A DNA stretch of 64,000 nt from Microbacterium ulmi (GCF_011759705.1 NZ_JAAOZF010000002.1:558001-622000); one strand, 5' to 3'. Numbered from the stretch's first letter, positions 37,762 to 46,836 are shown. Numbers and translations: made by a program. The notes: a model not told the origin generated them from the sequence alone.

Positions 37762-38583
37762 TCATTCCGACTCGTCGAGCGGAAGGTGATGATCGAGCCC
37801 GGCGACGCCGGACTTCCAGTAGCCGTCGATGTCGACCCGGCCCTTGTCGGCCCCGCGTTCGCGCACGAGCATCCGGCGCAGCCCGACGAGCTGCGTCGCC
37901 TCGCCCGCGACCCAGACGAACGTCTCGTCGCCGCCCTCGTCCAGCGCTGCCAGAGCCGAGACGAGGGTCTCGCCGCGGTCGCGGTGCGCCCAGCGGACGA
38001 AGGCGCCGGGATGACGCGGCAAGCTCTGCTCCGACGCGGCGTCCGGCACCTCCACGACGGCGTCCACCCGGGCCGTGCGCGGGGCCTCCTCGAGCCAGCG
38101 CGCGAGGGCGGGCAGCGCCGTCTCGTCGGCGCCGAGCAGGTAGCGGTCGTAGTCGCCGGGGAACACGAAGGATCCGCGGGGGCCGAGGCATCCCAGGACG
38201 TCGCCTGCGACAGCTCGCGACGCCCAGCGCCCGGCGGGTCCGTGCGCGTGAGTGACGAAGTCGAGCGTCAGCACGCGCGTGGTCTCGTCGACCGCTCGGA
38301 CGGTGTAGTCGCGCACGACGGGCGGTGGTCCGTCCGGTCGCACGAGCCGGTCCTCGACGACCGTCGGCAGCCGAAGCGCGCCGCCGTCTTCGTCGGGGAA
38401 GACGAGCTTGACGTGATCGGCGGGTGCGAGCGACAGGACCGGGATGAGCGGGATCTCGGCGGGCAGGTCGAACAGGACGCGGCGCATCGTCGGCGACAGC
38501 TCCGCCGTCTCGCGCACGACGAGCGTGCGGGAATACAGGGGATGCGGAACGCGACGGGCACCGGAATGGGCACGCGTGGTCAA
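37762..38583 (-). CDS. Siderophore-interacting protein (SIP family, FAD-binding)
   Basis: A 273-aa cytosolic ViuB/SIP-type flavoprotein that reduces ferric siderophores with NAD(P)H or ferredoxin. Markers are PADHVKLVFPDEDGG, VRDYTVRAVD (flavin-binding RxYT), ASRAVAGDVLGCLGPRGSF and WVAGEATQLVGLRRMLV. The start chosen is a TTG at 38583, because GGAGGA lies seven bases before it; another TTG five codons upstream contains that site and would have none of its own. First gene of the iron operon, behind a DtxR-like box. Confidence 0.9.
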   Translation of the reverse strand: MTTRAHSGARRVPHPLYSRTLVVRETAELSPTMRRVLFDLPAEIPLIPVLSLAPADHVKLVFPDEDGGALRLPTVVEDRLVRPDGPPPVVRDYTVRAVDETTRVLTLDFVTHAHGPAGRWASRAVAGDVLGCLGPRGSFVFPGDYDRYLLGADETALPALARWLEEAPRTARVDAVVEVPDAASEQSLPRHPGAFVRWAHRDRGETLVSALAALDEGGDETFVWVAGEATQLVGLRRMLVRERGADKGRVDIDGYWKSGVAGLDHHLPLDESE

Positions 38584-38647
38584 GATATGGTCCTCCAAGG
38601 GAAATCTGTGCGGGATGCGACATCCTTGGCGAACTCTCCGCGCCCTG

Positions 38648-38669
38648 TTAGCTTAGGCATGCCTTATCT
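38648..38669. promoter_or_regulatory. DtxR/IdeR-like iron box
   Basis: TTAGCTTAGGCATGCCTTA (38648-38666) matches the 19-base DtxR/IdeR consensus at about 13 positions and has a perfect 10-bp palindromic core (AGGCATGCCT). The dyad extends imperfectly to 38670. It lies between the iron operon and the divergent AraC gene and could control both under iron-replete conditions. Confidence 0.65.
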
Positions 38670-38676
38670 ACCGACC

Positions 38677-39429
38677 ATGACTCCTCCTGGACCATCGATG
38701 ACGAGCACCGGACACCGTGCGGCTCCGAAGCTGATCGACGCCGTGACGATCCGCCACGACGCGCACGAGCTCACCTGGACGGCGATCGGCCGCGTGCGGG
38801 TCGTCATCGCGGGACACGAGTGGATCGTCGACGAGACGAAGGCGCTGTGGATCCCCTCGGCGCTCCCCCACACCGTCATCCCCGATCCGGGCGCGCTCGT
38901 GCTCCCCGTGTTCCTCCCGCCCGAGCAGGTTCCGCAGCCGTGGAGCGACCCGCATCATGTGCTGCGGACGGACGAGCTGGACGCCCTCGCCCGCACCATC
39001 GCGCAGCCGGGGCTCGCGACGGCGAGCGCCGTCGCGTCCGCACGGGCACGCGTGTGCGAGATCATCGCGACCGGATCCGTCGACGACCTGCGACTGCCCA
39101 CCGACCCCCGCGCGCGAACGGTCGCTCAGGAGCTGCTCGCAGACCCCTCACGGCAGGAGACCCTCGAGGAATGGGGGCTGCAGGTTCACGCGAGCGCCAA
39201 GACGCTGCAGCGCTGCTTCGCCGGAGAGACGGGGATGCGCTTCCCCGACTGGCGCACGCACGTGCGTCTGCGGGCCGCCCGCCGTCTGCTGTCGACGGAC
39301 CAGGACGTGCGCGGGATCGCGGCCGAGGTGGGCTATGCGAGCACAGCGGCCTTCATCAGCGCGTTCCGTCGGCGCTACGGCGAGACGCCCGCCCGACTGC
39401 GCGCGGACACGCTCTCGCGCCGCCGCTGA
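38677..39429 (+). CDS. AraC family transcriptional regulator
   Basis: A 250-aa regulator with an N-terminal cupin-like sensor part (HDAHELTWTAIGRVRVVIAGHEWIVDETKALWIP) and a C-terminal double HTH (WGLQVHASAKTLQRCFAGETGM; DVRGIAAEVGYASTAAFISAFRRRYGETPARLR). It is divergent from the iron operon and shares the DtxR-like box, so it may be the siderophore-responsive activator of that operon. The ATG at 38677 has no Shine-Dalgarno site; an ATG at 38698 is an alternative. Confidence 0.87.
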   Translation: MTPPGPSMTSTGHRAAPKLIDAVTIRHDAHELTWTAIGRVRVVIAGHEWIVDETKALWIPSALPHTVIPDPGALVLPVFLPPEQVPQPWSDPHHVLRTDELDALARTIAQPGLATASAVASARARVCEIIATGSVDDLRLPTDPRARTVAQELLADPSRQETLEEWGLQVHASAKTLQRCFAGETGMRFPDWRTHVRLRAARRLLSTDQDVRGIAAEVGYASTAAFISAFRRRYGETPARLRADTLSRRR

Positions 39430-39459
39430 CGGCCTCGGCGCGCCCGCTGACGGCCGTCG

Positions 39460-41025
39460 TCAGCCCTTGCCGAGGAGCTTCTGCAGCTCTGCGAGGTCCT
39501 CCGCGCTCGGCGCGCCCTTGCCTGCGCCGAGGCCGCCGAGCCCGAACCCGGAACCGGTCGGCTGCGAGGCCGCCTGAGCCGCGATGCCGGAGTTCTCGGC
39601 CGCGCGCTTCGCGGGGTTACCCGAGCGCGAGCCCGCGCGGCTCTTGGGCTGCTTGCCGCGCTTCGACGACGCGCCGGGCTTGCCGCCGATGGGACCCATG
39701 CCCGGGATGTTCGGCACGCCGCCGCGCGCGACGGTCTTCATCATCTTGGCGGCCTGGTCGAAGCGCTGCACGAGCTGGTTGACGTCGGTCACGGTCATGC
39801 CCGAGCCGCGGGCGATGCGCAGCCGCCGCGAGCCGTTGAGGAGCTTCGTGTTGCGCCGCTCGGCCGGGGTCATCGAGCGGATGATCGCCTCGGTGCGGTC
39901 GATCTCCCGCTCGTCGAAGTCGTCGAGCTGCTGCTTCATCGACCCCATGCCCGGCAGCATCCCGAGCATCTTCTTCATCGAGCCCATCTTGCGCATCTGC
40001 TGCATCTGCTCGAGGAAGTCCTCGAGCGTGAACTGCTCCGTCGCGAGCTTCTCGGCCATCTTCATGGCCTCTTCCTCGTCGAACGCGTTCTGCGCCTGCT
40101 CGATGAGGGTCAGGATGTCGCCGAGGTCGAGGATGCGGCTCGCCATGCGGTCGGGGTGGAACGCCTCGAGGTCGTCGAGTCCCTCGCCGGTCGACGCGAA
40201 GATGATGGGCCGGCCGGTGACGGACGCGACCGAGAGGGCAGCGCCGCCGCGGGCATCGCCGTCGAGCTTCGACAGCACGACGCCCGTGAAGTCGACGCCG
40301 TCCTGGAAGGCCTTGGCCGTGTTGACGGCATCCTGACCGATCATCGCGTCGATGACGAAGAGCACCTCGTCGGGCGTTGTCGCCTTACGGATGTCGGCGG
40401 CCTGCTTCATCAGCTCGGCGTCGACGCCGAGGCGGCCCGCGGTGTCGATGATGACGACGTCGTGCTGCTGGCGGCGCGCGACCTCGACGCCCTCGCGCGC
40501 GACCTGCACGGGGTCGCCGACGCCGTTTCCCGGCTCGGGGGCGTAGATCGCAGCGCCTGCCTGGCCGGCGACGACCTGCAGCTGGTTCACGGCGTTGGGG
40601 CGCTGGAGGTCGGCTGCGACGAGGAGCGGCGTGTGTCCGTCCTTCTCGAGCATCTTCGCGAGCTTGCCCGCGAACGTCGTCTTGCCCGAGCCCTGCAGGC
40701 CCGCGAGCATGATGACCGTCGGCGGGTTCTTGGCGAACTGCAGGCGCCGCTGCTCGCCGCCGAGGATGCCGATTAGCTCCTCGTTGACGATCTGCACGAC
40801 CTGCTGCGCGGGGTTCAGAGCCCGGTTGACCTCGTCGCCGAGCGCGCGCTCGCGCACCTTCGCCGTGAACTCCTTGACGACGACGAGCGCGACGTCGGCG
40901 TCGAGGAGGGCGCGACGGATCTCGCGCACCGTGCCGTCGACGTCCGCGGGCGTGAGCTGCCCCTTCTTGCGGAGGTTGCGGAAGGTCTCGGTGAGACGAT
41001 CGGAGAGCGTGCCGAAGGTAGCCAT
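39460..41025 (-). CDS. ffh: Signal recognition particle protein Ffh
   Basis: Ffh binds signal sequences on nascent membrane proteins and pairs with FtsY. The 521-aa protein has the N domain, the GTPase G domain (P-loop GLQGSGKT at 109-116, DTAGR, SKLDGDARGG) and the Met-rich M domain (FLEQMQQMRKMGSMKKMLGMLPGMGSM is part of it, with RNA-binding SRRLRIARGSGM). A Lys/Ser/Gly-rich tail ends the protein. TAGAAT lies nine bases before the ATG, next to GGGGGA. Confidence 0.96.
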   Translation of the reverse strand: MATFGTLSDRLTETFRNLRKKGQLTPADVDGTVREIRRALLDADVALVVVKEFTAKVRERALGDEVNRALNPAQQVVQIVNEELIGILGGEQRRLQFAKNPPTVIMLAGLQGSGKTTFAGKLAKMLEKDGHTPLLVAADLQRPNAVNQLQVVAGQAGAAIYAPEPGNGVGDPVQVAREGVEVARRQQHDVVIIDTAGRLGVDAELMKQAADIRKATTPDEVLFVIDAMIGQDAVNTAKAFQDGVDFTGVVLSKLDGDARGGAALSVASVTGRPIIFASTGEGLDDLEAFHPDRMASRILDLGDILTLIEQAQNAFDEEEAMKMAEKLATEQFTLEDFLEQMQQMRKMGSMKKMLGMLPGMGSMKQQLDDFDEREIDRTEAIIRSMTPAERRNTKLLNGSRRLRIARGSGMTVTDVNQLVQRFDQAAKMMKTVARGGVPNIPGMGPIGGKPGASSKRGKQPKSRAGSRSGNPAKRAAENSGIAAQAASQPTGSGFGLGGLGAGKGAPSAEDLAELQKLLGKG

Positions 41026-41034
41026 GATCCCCCG

Positions 41035-41040
41035 ATTCTA
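41035..41040 (-). promoter_or_regulatory. -10 element TAGAAT before ffh
   Basis: TAGAAT on the - strand is a good -10 hexamer nine bases before the ffh ATG; a leader of only a few bases is implied. Confidence 0.5.
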
Positions 41041-41077
41041 CGGGAGCGGATGCCGGGCTCCGCCGTGAGCGGGACGC

Positions 41078-41596
41078 TCAGCGCACCTCGACTCCGAGGG
41101 CTGCCCGCAACTCGTCCTTCGCTCTCGCGTACCGCCCGCGGGCGGTGGATGCCGGGATGCCGAGCACCTCGGCCGCCTCGACGAGGCTGAACCGCTCCCA
41201 GTGCACGAGCCGGACGAGCTCCGCCAGGTCGGCGTCGAGCCGGGCGATGGCGTCGCGGACCTCGGATCCCTCGTCGGCGGCGGGGGCCGCGGCATCCGCC
41301 CCCGCATGCCCGCGGATGCGGTCAGCGAGCGCCCACCGGCGCCGCTCGCCGCGCGCGTGATTGAGCAGCGTTCCTCGGGCGATGCCGAACAGCCACATGC
41401 GGGCACGCTCGGGATCGGCGGGGAGGTCGCCGACCCGCCGCCACGCGACGACCATCGTCTCGCCGAGGAGGTCGGGCGCGTCGTCGAACCCGACGCGGCG
41501 CTGGAGGTAGGCGAGGAGGGACGGGGATGCCTCGGTCAGGGCGGTCGTGAGCCGATCGGCGGCACCCTGAGCTCTCATCCGAACCGTCGAGCTCAT
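41078..41596 (-). CDS. ECF-type RNA polymerase sigma factor
   Basis: A 172-aa sigma-70 family protein with region 2 (DLLGETMVVAWRRVGDLP, then RMWLFGIARGTLLNHARGERRR) and region 4 (LVHWERFSLVEAAEVLGIPASTARGRYARAKDEL). Its ATG overlaps the stop of the upstream membrane-protein gene (ATGA at 41593-41596), so the two are made together. In many ECF pairs the sigma gene comes first; here it is second. Confidence 0.88.
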   Translation of the reverse strand: MSSTVRMRAQGAADRLTTALTEASPSLLAYLQRRVGFDDAPDLLGETMVVAWRRVGDLPADPERARMWLFGIARGTLLNHARGERRRWALADRIRGHAGADAAAPAADEGSEVRDAIARLDADLAELVRLVHWERFSLVEAAEVLGIPASTARGRYARAKDELRAALGVEVR

Positions 41597-42216
41597 TCGC
41601 CGAGTCCAGGGCAGTAGCCGTTGCCCTCGTAGCTCGTGACGATGTCGGCGTACCCGAGCCGTTCGACCTCCGCCCATACCAGCTCTCCGACAGCGGAGCC
41701 CATCGCGTCCATGTACTCGTGGTCCGCGTCGTAGTGCTCCGTGCCATAGCCGGCGTCCACCTCGGTTCCGTCATCGAGGTGAAGGACATTCGTCCCGGCG
41801 CGGATCTGCTCGATCTCCTCGGGGAGGCGCTCCCTGGCAAGCGCGAGCACGTCGGTGCCGTCGAACCAGGCTTCAAGGTCTCGCTCGACGTCGTCCTCGA
41901 GCCGCTGCGGACTCGTGTGGAAGTTGCCGAGCCGCATCTCGCATTCGATGCCGCTCGGAAGCGTGTACGTGTAGGCGCCGACTGGATCCTCGGCCCATGG
42001 CTCCCACTGCATCAGATCGGCGGCGACGGCGACCCCTGCGCCACCCGTGAGGAGCACGACGAGTCCGCCGACGATGAGCGGCGCGCGCACCGTCCGTCGA
42101 ACCGGACGCACCTCGACACGTGCGTCGGTGATCATCCCGCGCAGGTCCGCACCTCGCGCTGTTCGCGTCGCGGGCGCCGACCGGTCGAGCAGGTCGTCGA
42201 GCAGATCCGGGGTCAT
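41593..42216 (-). CDS. Single-pass membrane protein, possible sigma-factor partner
   Basis: A 207-aa protein with a cytosolic start of about 43 residues (MTPDLLDDLLDRSAP), one membrane helix (about 45-68, LIVGGLVVLLTGGAGVAVAA) and an acidic outer domain with two cysteines (GIECEM, GYCPG) that could form a disulfide. No zinc-binding anti-sigma motif is visible. The topology and the coupling to the ECF gene suggest an anti-sigma or sensor role; this is inference. GGAGACC precedes the ATG. The 288 bp upstream hold no gene I can support. Confidence 0.78.
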   Translation of the reverse strand: MTPDLLDDLLDRSAPATRTARGADLRGMITDARVEVRPVRRTVRAPLIVGGLVVLLTGGAGVAVAADLMQWEPWAEDPVGAYTYTLPSGIECEMRLGNFHTSPQRLEDDVERDLEAWFDGTDVLALARERLPEEIEQIRAGTNVLHLDDGTEVDAGYGTEHYDADHEYMDAMGSAVGELVWAEVERLGYADIVTSYEGNGYCPGLGE

Positions 42217-42504
42217 GGTCTCTCCATCGTCGGGGTGTCGTCACTTCGTACGTGTCCGGCATCCCGCGATTCGTCCAGGCCGTCCGCCGTGTTCTCGTCA
42301 CCGATGGCTGGCTGGATCGGCGACCTGCCGATGCACCCCCGCCGCCCACCTGCGTGTCGGGCGAACCCCGGCCGTCCGTGCTCCCCCGCCGAGGCGCCGA
42401 CCAGCAACTGCCAGGTCATCCATGACGGGCCGATCGGGCGACACACCGAAGACCGGGGGCCGACCCCGGCGTGTCGGCTCGTACCTCAGTCATCCGGGCA
42501 GCGC

Positions 42505-43482
42505 CTACTCCGACCCGAGCTCCTGGAAGATCGTCACCTGCAGCCCGGCGGGGCCGCGCAGGCGGGCGTTGAGCGAGCGCCACGGCGTCTCGCGGGCGGA
42601 TGCCTCGACCTCCGCCCCTGCATCGGCGAGCGCCGAAACGACAGCGGCCGTGTCCCCGACCTCGAACGCGATGCGGATCGGGTCGCTCGGGGCATCCCCG
42701 TCGGTCTCGACTCGATCGATCACGGCGACCTGCGCGGGGTTCGACAACTCGAGCGTCGCGCGGCCCGCGCCGAGGATCGCGACGCGGGCTCCCCCCTCGC
42801 CTTGGTACGACTCCTGCTCGACGAGGCCGAGCTCGTCGCGGTAGAACGCGAGCGCATCGCCGAAGTCCTCGGCCCGCACGACGACCCGCAGCTGCCGCAC
42901 GGGAATCGGCAGAGTCGGGGATGCGGCATCCAGCGCCTCCGCCAGTGTGCGGGCGAGCGGCGCGCGACCTGCGCCGTCGTGCGCCCACGCCTCGATCGCC
43001 GCGAGCACCGCTCCCGCGTGCGCGGCGCCGGCGACGCGCGAACGGATGCCGTCCGCTCCTCCGCGGCGGACGCGCGCCGACACCGTCGCCGCGATGCGCG
43101 ACCGCCGAACGCCGGCCTCGCGCTCGAGCTCGGCCTCGAGCCCCATCGCGTCCGCGTTGACGATCGCGAGGGCGAGGCTGTCGGGTGCGAGGTCGGCGCC
43201 GAGGTCGGTGAGCGCCGAGCGGACGGCGGACGCGGCATCCGTCGTCTCGTCGGACTCCAGCCGAGACGCCAGAGCGGCGATGCGCTCGTCGAGCCCCGCC
43301 CACAGGATGTCGGCCTTCGACGCGAAGTAGTTGAAGAAGCTCGAGCGGCTCACGCCTGCGCGCGTCGCGATGTCGGCGATCGACGTGCCCTCGTACCCCT
43401 GCTCGAGGAACAGCTCGCACGCCGCCTCCGCGAGAGTCTCGCGAGACGAGGCGCGGGGCCTGCCGCTCCGCTGCTCGTTCAC
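42505..43482 (-). CDS. TetR family regulator fused to a VOC (glyoxalase-like) domain
   Basis: A 325-aa protein in one open frame. Residues 12-60 are a TetR HTH (ETLAEAACELFLEQGYEGTSIADIATRAGVSRSSFFNYF is its core), about 61-192 the helical ligand domain, and about 197-323 a VOC fold (LRVVVRAEDFGDALAFYRDELGL; ARVAILGAGRATLEL; DPIRIAFEVGD). VOC domains bind metals and small molecules such as thiol adducts, or bleomycin-like drugs, so the domain may be an extra sensor or an enzyme made with its own regulator. The GTG at 43482 starts right after a cluster of inverted-repeat DNA shared with lipB. Confidence 0.83.
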   Translation of the reverse strand: MNEQRSGRPRASSRETLAEAACELFLEQGYEGTSIADIATRAGVSRSSFFNYFASKADILWAGLDERIAALASRLESDETTDAASAVRSALTDLGADLAPDSLALAIVNADAMGLEAELEREAGVRRSRIAATVSARVRRGGADGIRSRVAGAAHAGAVLAAIEAWAHDGAGRAPLARTLAEALDAASPTLPIPVRQLRVVVRAEDFGDALAFYRDELGLVEQESYQGEGGARVAILGAGRATLELSNPAQVAVIDRVETDGDAPSDPIRIAFEVGDTAAVVSALADAGAEVEASARETPWRSLNARLRGPAGLQVTIFQELGSE

Positions 43483-43506
43483 GGCGCCCAGCGTACTTTG
43501 CGGCAC

Positions 43507-43578
43507 CACGAGTGCGGCGGTTCGACGCATCCGCGCCGCATATGGTCGCAGCGGATGCACCGAACCGCCGCACTCGTG
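43507..43578. repeat. Inverted repeat with 28-bp arms between the TetR-VOC gene and lipB
   Basis: The left arm (43507-43534) and right arm (43551-43578) are complementary at 26 of 28 positions around a 16-base spacer: 18 perfect pairs, two mismatches, then 8 perfect pairs. It lies 25 bp from the TetR-VOC start and 77 bp before lipB. It is too long for a single usual TetR site. It may be a double operator, an RNA hairpin, or a small palindromic repeat element. Confidence 0.8.
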
Positions 43579-43609
43579 TGGTTCCGCGTCCGGCACCCTC
43601 GGTCGGGCG

Positions 43610-43615
43610 TATTGT
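43610..43615 (+). promoter_or_regulatory. -10 element TATTGT before lipB
   Basis: TATTGT fits TANNNT and lies 39 bases before the lipB GTG, just past the inverted repeat. The leader of about 33 bases carries AAGGAG. Confidence 0.4.
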
Positions 43616-43654
43616 TGGACGCGATCCAAGAACGCCACGAGCGAAGGAGCACCC

Positions 43655-44293
43655 GTGCTCGAGATCCTCACCGCCGGCCTCGCCCCGCACTATGTGCCGT
43701 ATCACGACGGCTGGGCGCTGCAGCGGCGCATCCATGCCGACGTCGTCGCCGGCATCCGTCCTGACACGCTCATCGTGCTCGAGCACGAGGCCGTCTACAC
43801 CGCGGGCAAGCGCACCGAGCCGCGGGAGCGCCCGACCGACGGCACGCCCGTCGTCGACGTCGACCGCGGCGGCAAGATCACGTGGCACGGACCGGGCCAG
43901 CTCGTCGGCTACCCCATCGTCCGCCTCGGCGAGCCCGTCGACGTCGTCGCGCACGTGCGCCGCATCGAGCGCCTCCTCATCGCGGCGCTGCGCGACCACG
44001 GCGTCGAGGGTTACCAGGTCGAGGGCCGCAGCGGCGTGTGGGTACGCCGGCCCCTGTCGGAGGACAAGGTCGCCGCGATCGGCGTCCGCGTCGAGAAGGG
44101 CGTGACGATGCACGGCTTCGCCGTCAACTGCGACAACACGCTCGCGGGCTTCCGCGGCATCATCCCGTGCGGCATCACGGATGCCGGAGTCACGACCGTG
44201 AGCGAGGTCGTCGGCGCGCACATCTCCCCCGCCGACATCGTCGACACCGTCACGAGAGCGTTCGAGGCCGAGTACGCGGGGGTGGTCGCGTGA
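43655..44293 (+). CDS. lipB: Lipoyl(octanoyl) transferase LipB
   Basis: LipB moves octanoyl from acyl carrier protein to lipoyl domains of 2-oxoacid dehydrogenases. The 212-aa protein has [18 protein letters not shown], catalytic Lys138 (near [18 protein letters not shown]) and Cys172 in GIIPCGI. The GTG at 43655 follows AAGGAG. Its stop overlaps the lipA start (GTGA), and the two act in sequence. Confidence 0.95.
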   Translation: MLEILTAGLAPHYVPYHDGWALQRRIHADVVAGIRPDTLIVLEHEAVYTAGKRTEPRERPTDGTPVVDVDRGGKITWHGPGQLVGYPIVRLGEPVDVVAHVRRIERLLIAALRDHGVEGYQVEGRSGVWVRRPLSEDKVAAIGVRVEKGVTMHGFAVNCDNTLAGFRGIIPCGITDAGVTTVSEVVGAHISPADIVDTVTRAFEAEYAGVVA

Positions 44294-45330
44294 GCTCCTG
44301 CGGCACGCCGGCATCCGGTGCGGAGTCGAGCCCGGCCTCAGCCCCCGACGGCCGCAAGCTCCTGCGCCTCGAGGTCCGCAACGCCCAGACGCCGATCGAG
44401 CGCAAGCCCGACTGGATCAAGACGAAGGCCAAGATGGGCCCGGAGTACCAGGCCCTGCATTCGCTCGTGAAGGGCGAGGGCCTGCACACCGTGTGCCAGG
44501 AGGCCGGCTGCCCCAACATCTACGAGTGCTGGGAGGACCGCGAGGCGACGTTCCTCATCGGCGGCTCGCAGTGCACACGTCGGTGCGACTTCTGCCAGAT
44601 CGACACGGGCAAGCCTGCCGACTACGACATGGACGAGCCACGGCGCGTCGCCGAGAGCGTACAGCGGATGCGGCTGCGCTACGCGACCGTCACGGGCGTC
44701 GCGCGCGACGACCTGCCCGACGGCGGCGCCTGGCTGCACGCCGAGACCGTTCGGCGCATCCACGCCGACAACCCCGGCACAGGCGTCGAGATCCTCGCGA
44801 CCGACTTCAACGGCGACCCCGCCCTGCTCGGCGAGGTCTTCGACGCGCGGCCCGAGGTGTTCGCGCACAACGTCGAGACCGTCCCCCGCATCTTCAAGCG
44901 CATCCGCCCCGCGTTCCGCTACGAGCGCTCGCTCGACGTGCTGACGCAGGCGCGGGATGCCGGGCTCATCACGAAGTCGAACCTCATCCTCGGCATGGGC
45001 GAAGAGCCCGAAGAGGTCGTGCAGGCGCTGCAGGACCTGCACGACGCCGGCACCGACATCATCACGATCACGCAGTACCTCCGGCCGTCGCCGCGCCACC
45101 TTCCGGTCGCGCGCTGGGTCAAGCCGCAGGAGTTCGTCGAGTTCAAGGACGAGGCCGAGCGCATCGGGTTCCTCGGCGTCCTCGCCGGCCCGCTCGTGCG
45201 CTCGTCGTACCGCGCGGGGCGCCTGTGGGCGCAGTCGATGGTGTCGAAGGGACGCGACATCCCCGACGACCTCGCGCATCTCGCAGCCGACATCGCCGGC
45301 GCGCACCTCGGGTTCGCTCAGGCGGTCTGA
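44290..45330 (+). CDS. lipA: Lipoyl synthase LipA
   Basis: LipA is a radical-SAM enzyme that inserts two sulfurs into protein-bound octanoyl groups. The 346-aa protein has both Fe-S sites: the auxiliary cluster (Cys69, Cys74, Cys80 in [12 protein letters not shown]) and the SAM cluster CTRRCDFC (Cys95, Cys99, Cys102). The conserved C-terminal RSSYRAG, whose Ser binds the auxiliary cluster, is present. An N-terminal extension of about 20 residues has a Ser/Ala-rich sequence. The GTG start overlaps lipB. Confidence 0.96.
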   Translation: MSSCGTPASGAESSPASAPDGRKLLRLEVRNAQTPIERKPDWIKTKAKMGPEYQALHSLVKGEGLHTVCQEAGCPNIYECWEDREATFLIGGSQCTRRCDFCQIDTGKPADYDMDEPRRVAESVQRMRLRYATVTGVARDDLPDGGAWLHAETVRRIHADNPGTGVEILATDFNGDPALLGEVFDARPEVFAHNVETVPRIFKRIRPAFRYERSLDVLTQARDAGLITKSNLILGMGEEPEEVVQALQDLHDAGTDIITITQYLRPSPRHLPVARWVKPQEFVEFKDEAERIGFLGVLAGPLVRSSYRAGRLWAQSMVSKGRDIPDDLAHLAADIAGAHLGFAQAV

Positions 45331-45405
45331 GCCTTCACGGCGTCCGGTCCGGCGTGCGATGAAGCGCGGCGGGTCGGGCTTCGGCCTGCCGCGGGCAGCC
45401 CTGCG

Positions 45406-45906
45406 TCAGTCCGCGCTCGTGACCGAGAGCACGTCGCCGTCGGAGTCGAGATTGACCAGCAGCACGTCGTCCGTCGCGTCCGGGTCGAGCGCGTACTCGA
45501 GCACCGCGAACGGGTCGGAACCGCCGTGCTCGTCCGCGAGGATCGTCATGCTCATGAGCTGCAGCGAGCGGATGATGTCGATGTGCGAGTCTCCGGAGAT
45601 GTCGACGAGAAGGTCTTCGAGGTCGTCGCCGAGAGACGCCTCCTGCTGCAGGACGTACTCCGTCACCTCGCTCGTGCGCGAGTCGAGCTCGGAGACCATC
45701 GCGTTGCGCGCGCTCCGGTCGATCGTCTCGAGGGACGAGATGAGGCCTGCCGCGACATCCAGCGCCGCCTCCGAGACGTCGTCCTGGTCGGGCGCTGTCA
45801 AGTCGACGGTCACCGTCTGGTCGCCGAGCTCGACGTTCTCCGACCAGAAGATCGAACCGTCCGGGCCCGACTCGAGGAGTCCGAAGAAGTCGTGCTCGAT
45901 CGCCAT
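45406..45906 (-). CDS. DUF2004-like acidic protein, unknown function
   Basis: A 166-aa acidic soluble protein (HDFFGLLESGPDGSIFWSE at the N-terminus, then helical sequence with VSEAALDVAAGLISSLE, ending DVLLVNLDSDGDVLSVTSAD). It resembles DUF2004 proteins of Microbacteriaceae as I recall them; no activity is known. The ATG at 45906 was chosen over a TTG four codons upstream. It is convergent with lipA and lies downstream of ftsY by 57 bp. Confidence 0.75.
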   Translation of the reverse strand: MAIEHDFFGLLESGPDGSIFWSENVELGDQTVTVDLTAPDQDDVSEAALDVAAGLISSLETIDRSARNAMVSELDSRTSEVTEYVLQQEASLGDDLEDLLVDISGDSHIDIIRSLQLMSMTILADEHGGSDPFAVLEYALDPDATDDVLLVNLDSDGDVLSVTSAD

Positions 45907-45963
45907 GGCCCTATGCAACCACCGACGCCGCCGGTGCGGTAGAGCCGACGCCGCGTTGCGGCA

Positions 45964-46836
45964 TCATTCGACGAGGGATGCCGCGAACACGTGCGGCGTG
46001 AAGCCGGTAAGGTCGCCGATGCCCTCGCCCTGGCCGAGGAGCTTGACGGGGATGCCGGTGCGCTCCTGCACGGCGAGCACGAACCCGCCCTTCGCCGACC
46101 CGTCGAGCTTCGTGATGACGAGCCCCGTGACGCCCGCGTGCTCGAGGAACGCCTGCGCCTGGAGGACGCCGTTCTGCCCCGTCGTCGCGTCGAGCACGAG
46201 GAGCACCTCGCTGATGGGCGCCTGCTTCTCGATGACGCGACGGATCTTGGACAGCTCGTCCATGAGACCGCCCTTCGTGTGCAGCCGCCCGGCCGTGTCG
46301 ACGAGCACGATCTCGGTGCCGGTCTGCTTCGCGTAGTCGATCGTCTGGTAGGCGACGGACGCCGGGTCCTGGCCCTCGTGCTGAGGCCGGACGATCGTCG
46401 CGCCCCCGCGCTCGGCCCACGTCGCGAGCTGGTCGACGGCCGCGGCGCGGAACGTGTCGGCAGCGCCGACGACGACGGAGCGGCCGTACCGCTGCAGGAA
46501 CTTCGCGAACTTGCCGATCGTCGTCGTCTTCCCGACGCCGTTGACACCCACGACGAGCACGACGGCGGGGCGCTCCGTGAGGCGCAGCGTCGTGTCGAAC
46601 CGGGCGAAGTGCTCCTCGAGCGTCTCCTTGAGCATCCGCTGCAGATCGCGCGGGTCGGTCGTGCGGTAGCGCTCGACCTTCTCGCGGAGCTCGTCGACGA
46701 TGCGTTCCGTGATGTCGGGACCGAAGTCGGCGGTCAGCAGCGCCGTCTCGAGGTCGTCCCACGTCGTCTCGTCGATCGTGGGCTTGACGAACATGCCGCG
46801 CAGCGCGCGGCCGAGCGACCAGGAGCTCTCTGCCAT
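45964..46836 (-). CDS. ftsY: Signal recognition particle receptor FtsY
   Basis: FtsY receives SRP-ribosome complexes at the membrane. The 290-aa protein is a short NG-domain form without the long acidic A domain of E. coli: N domain (LGRALRGMFVKPTIDETTWDDLETALL), P-loop GVNGVGKT at 97-104, GAADTFRAAAVDQL, DTAGRLHTKGGLMDEL and TKLDGSAKGG. The first hydrophobic helix may bind lipid. The ATG at 46836 has TAGGCT seven bases upstream and no Shine-Dalgarno site. Confidence 0.95.
   Translation of the reverse strand: MAESSWSLGRALRGMFVKPTIDETTWDDLETALLTADFGPDITERIVDELREKVERYRTTDPRDLQRMLKETLEEHFARFDTTLRLTERPAVVLVVGVNGVGKTTTIGKFAKFLQRYGRSVVVGAADTFRAAAVDQLATWAERGGATIVRPQHEGQDPASVAYQTIDYAKQTGTEIVLVDTAGRLHTKGGLMDELSKIRRVIEKQAPISEVLLVLDATTGQNGVLQAQAFLEHAGVTGLVITKLDGSAKGGFVLAVQERTGIPVKLLGQGEGIGDLTGFTPHVFAASLVE

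Noticed and set aside
42217..42504. A possible gene in the gap between the sigma-partner gene and the TetR-VOC gene
   Set aside because: Frames here are short or shadows, without a ribosome-binding site or recognisable sequence.
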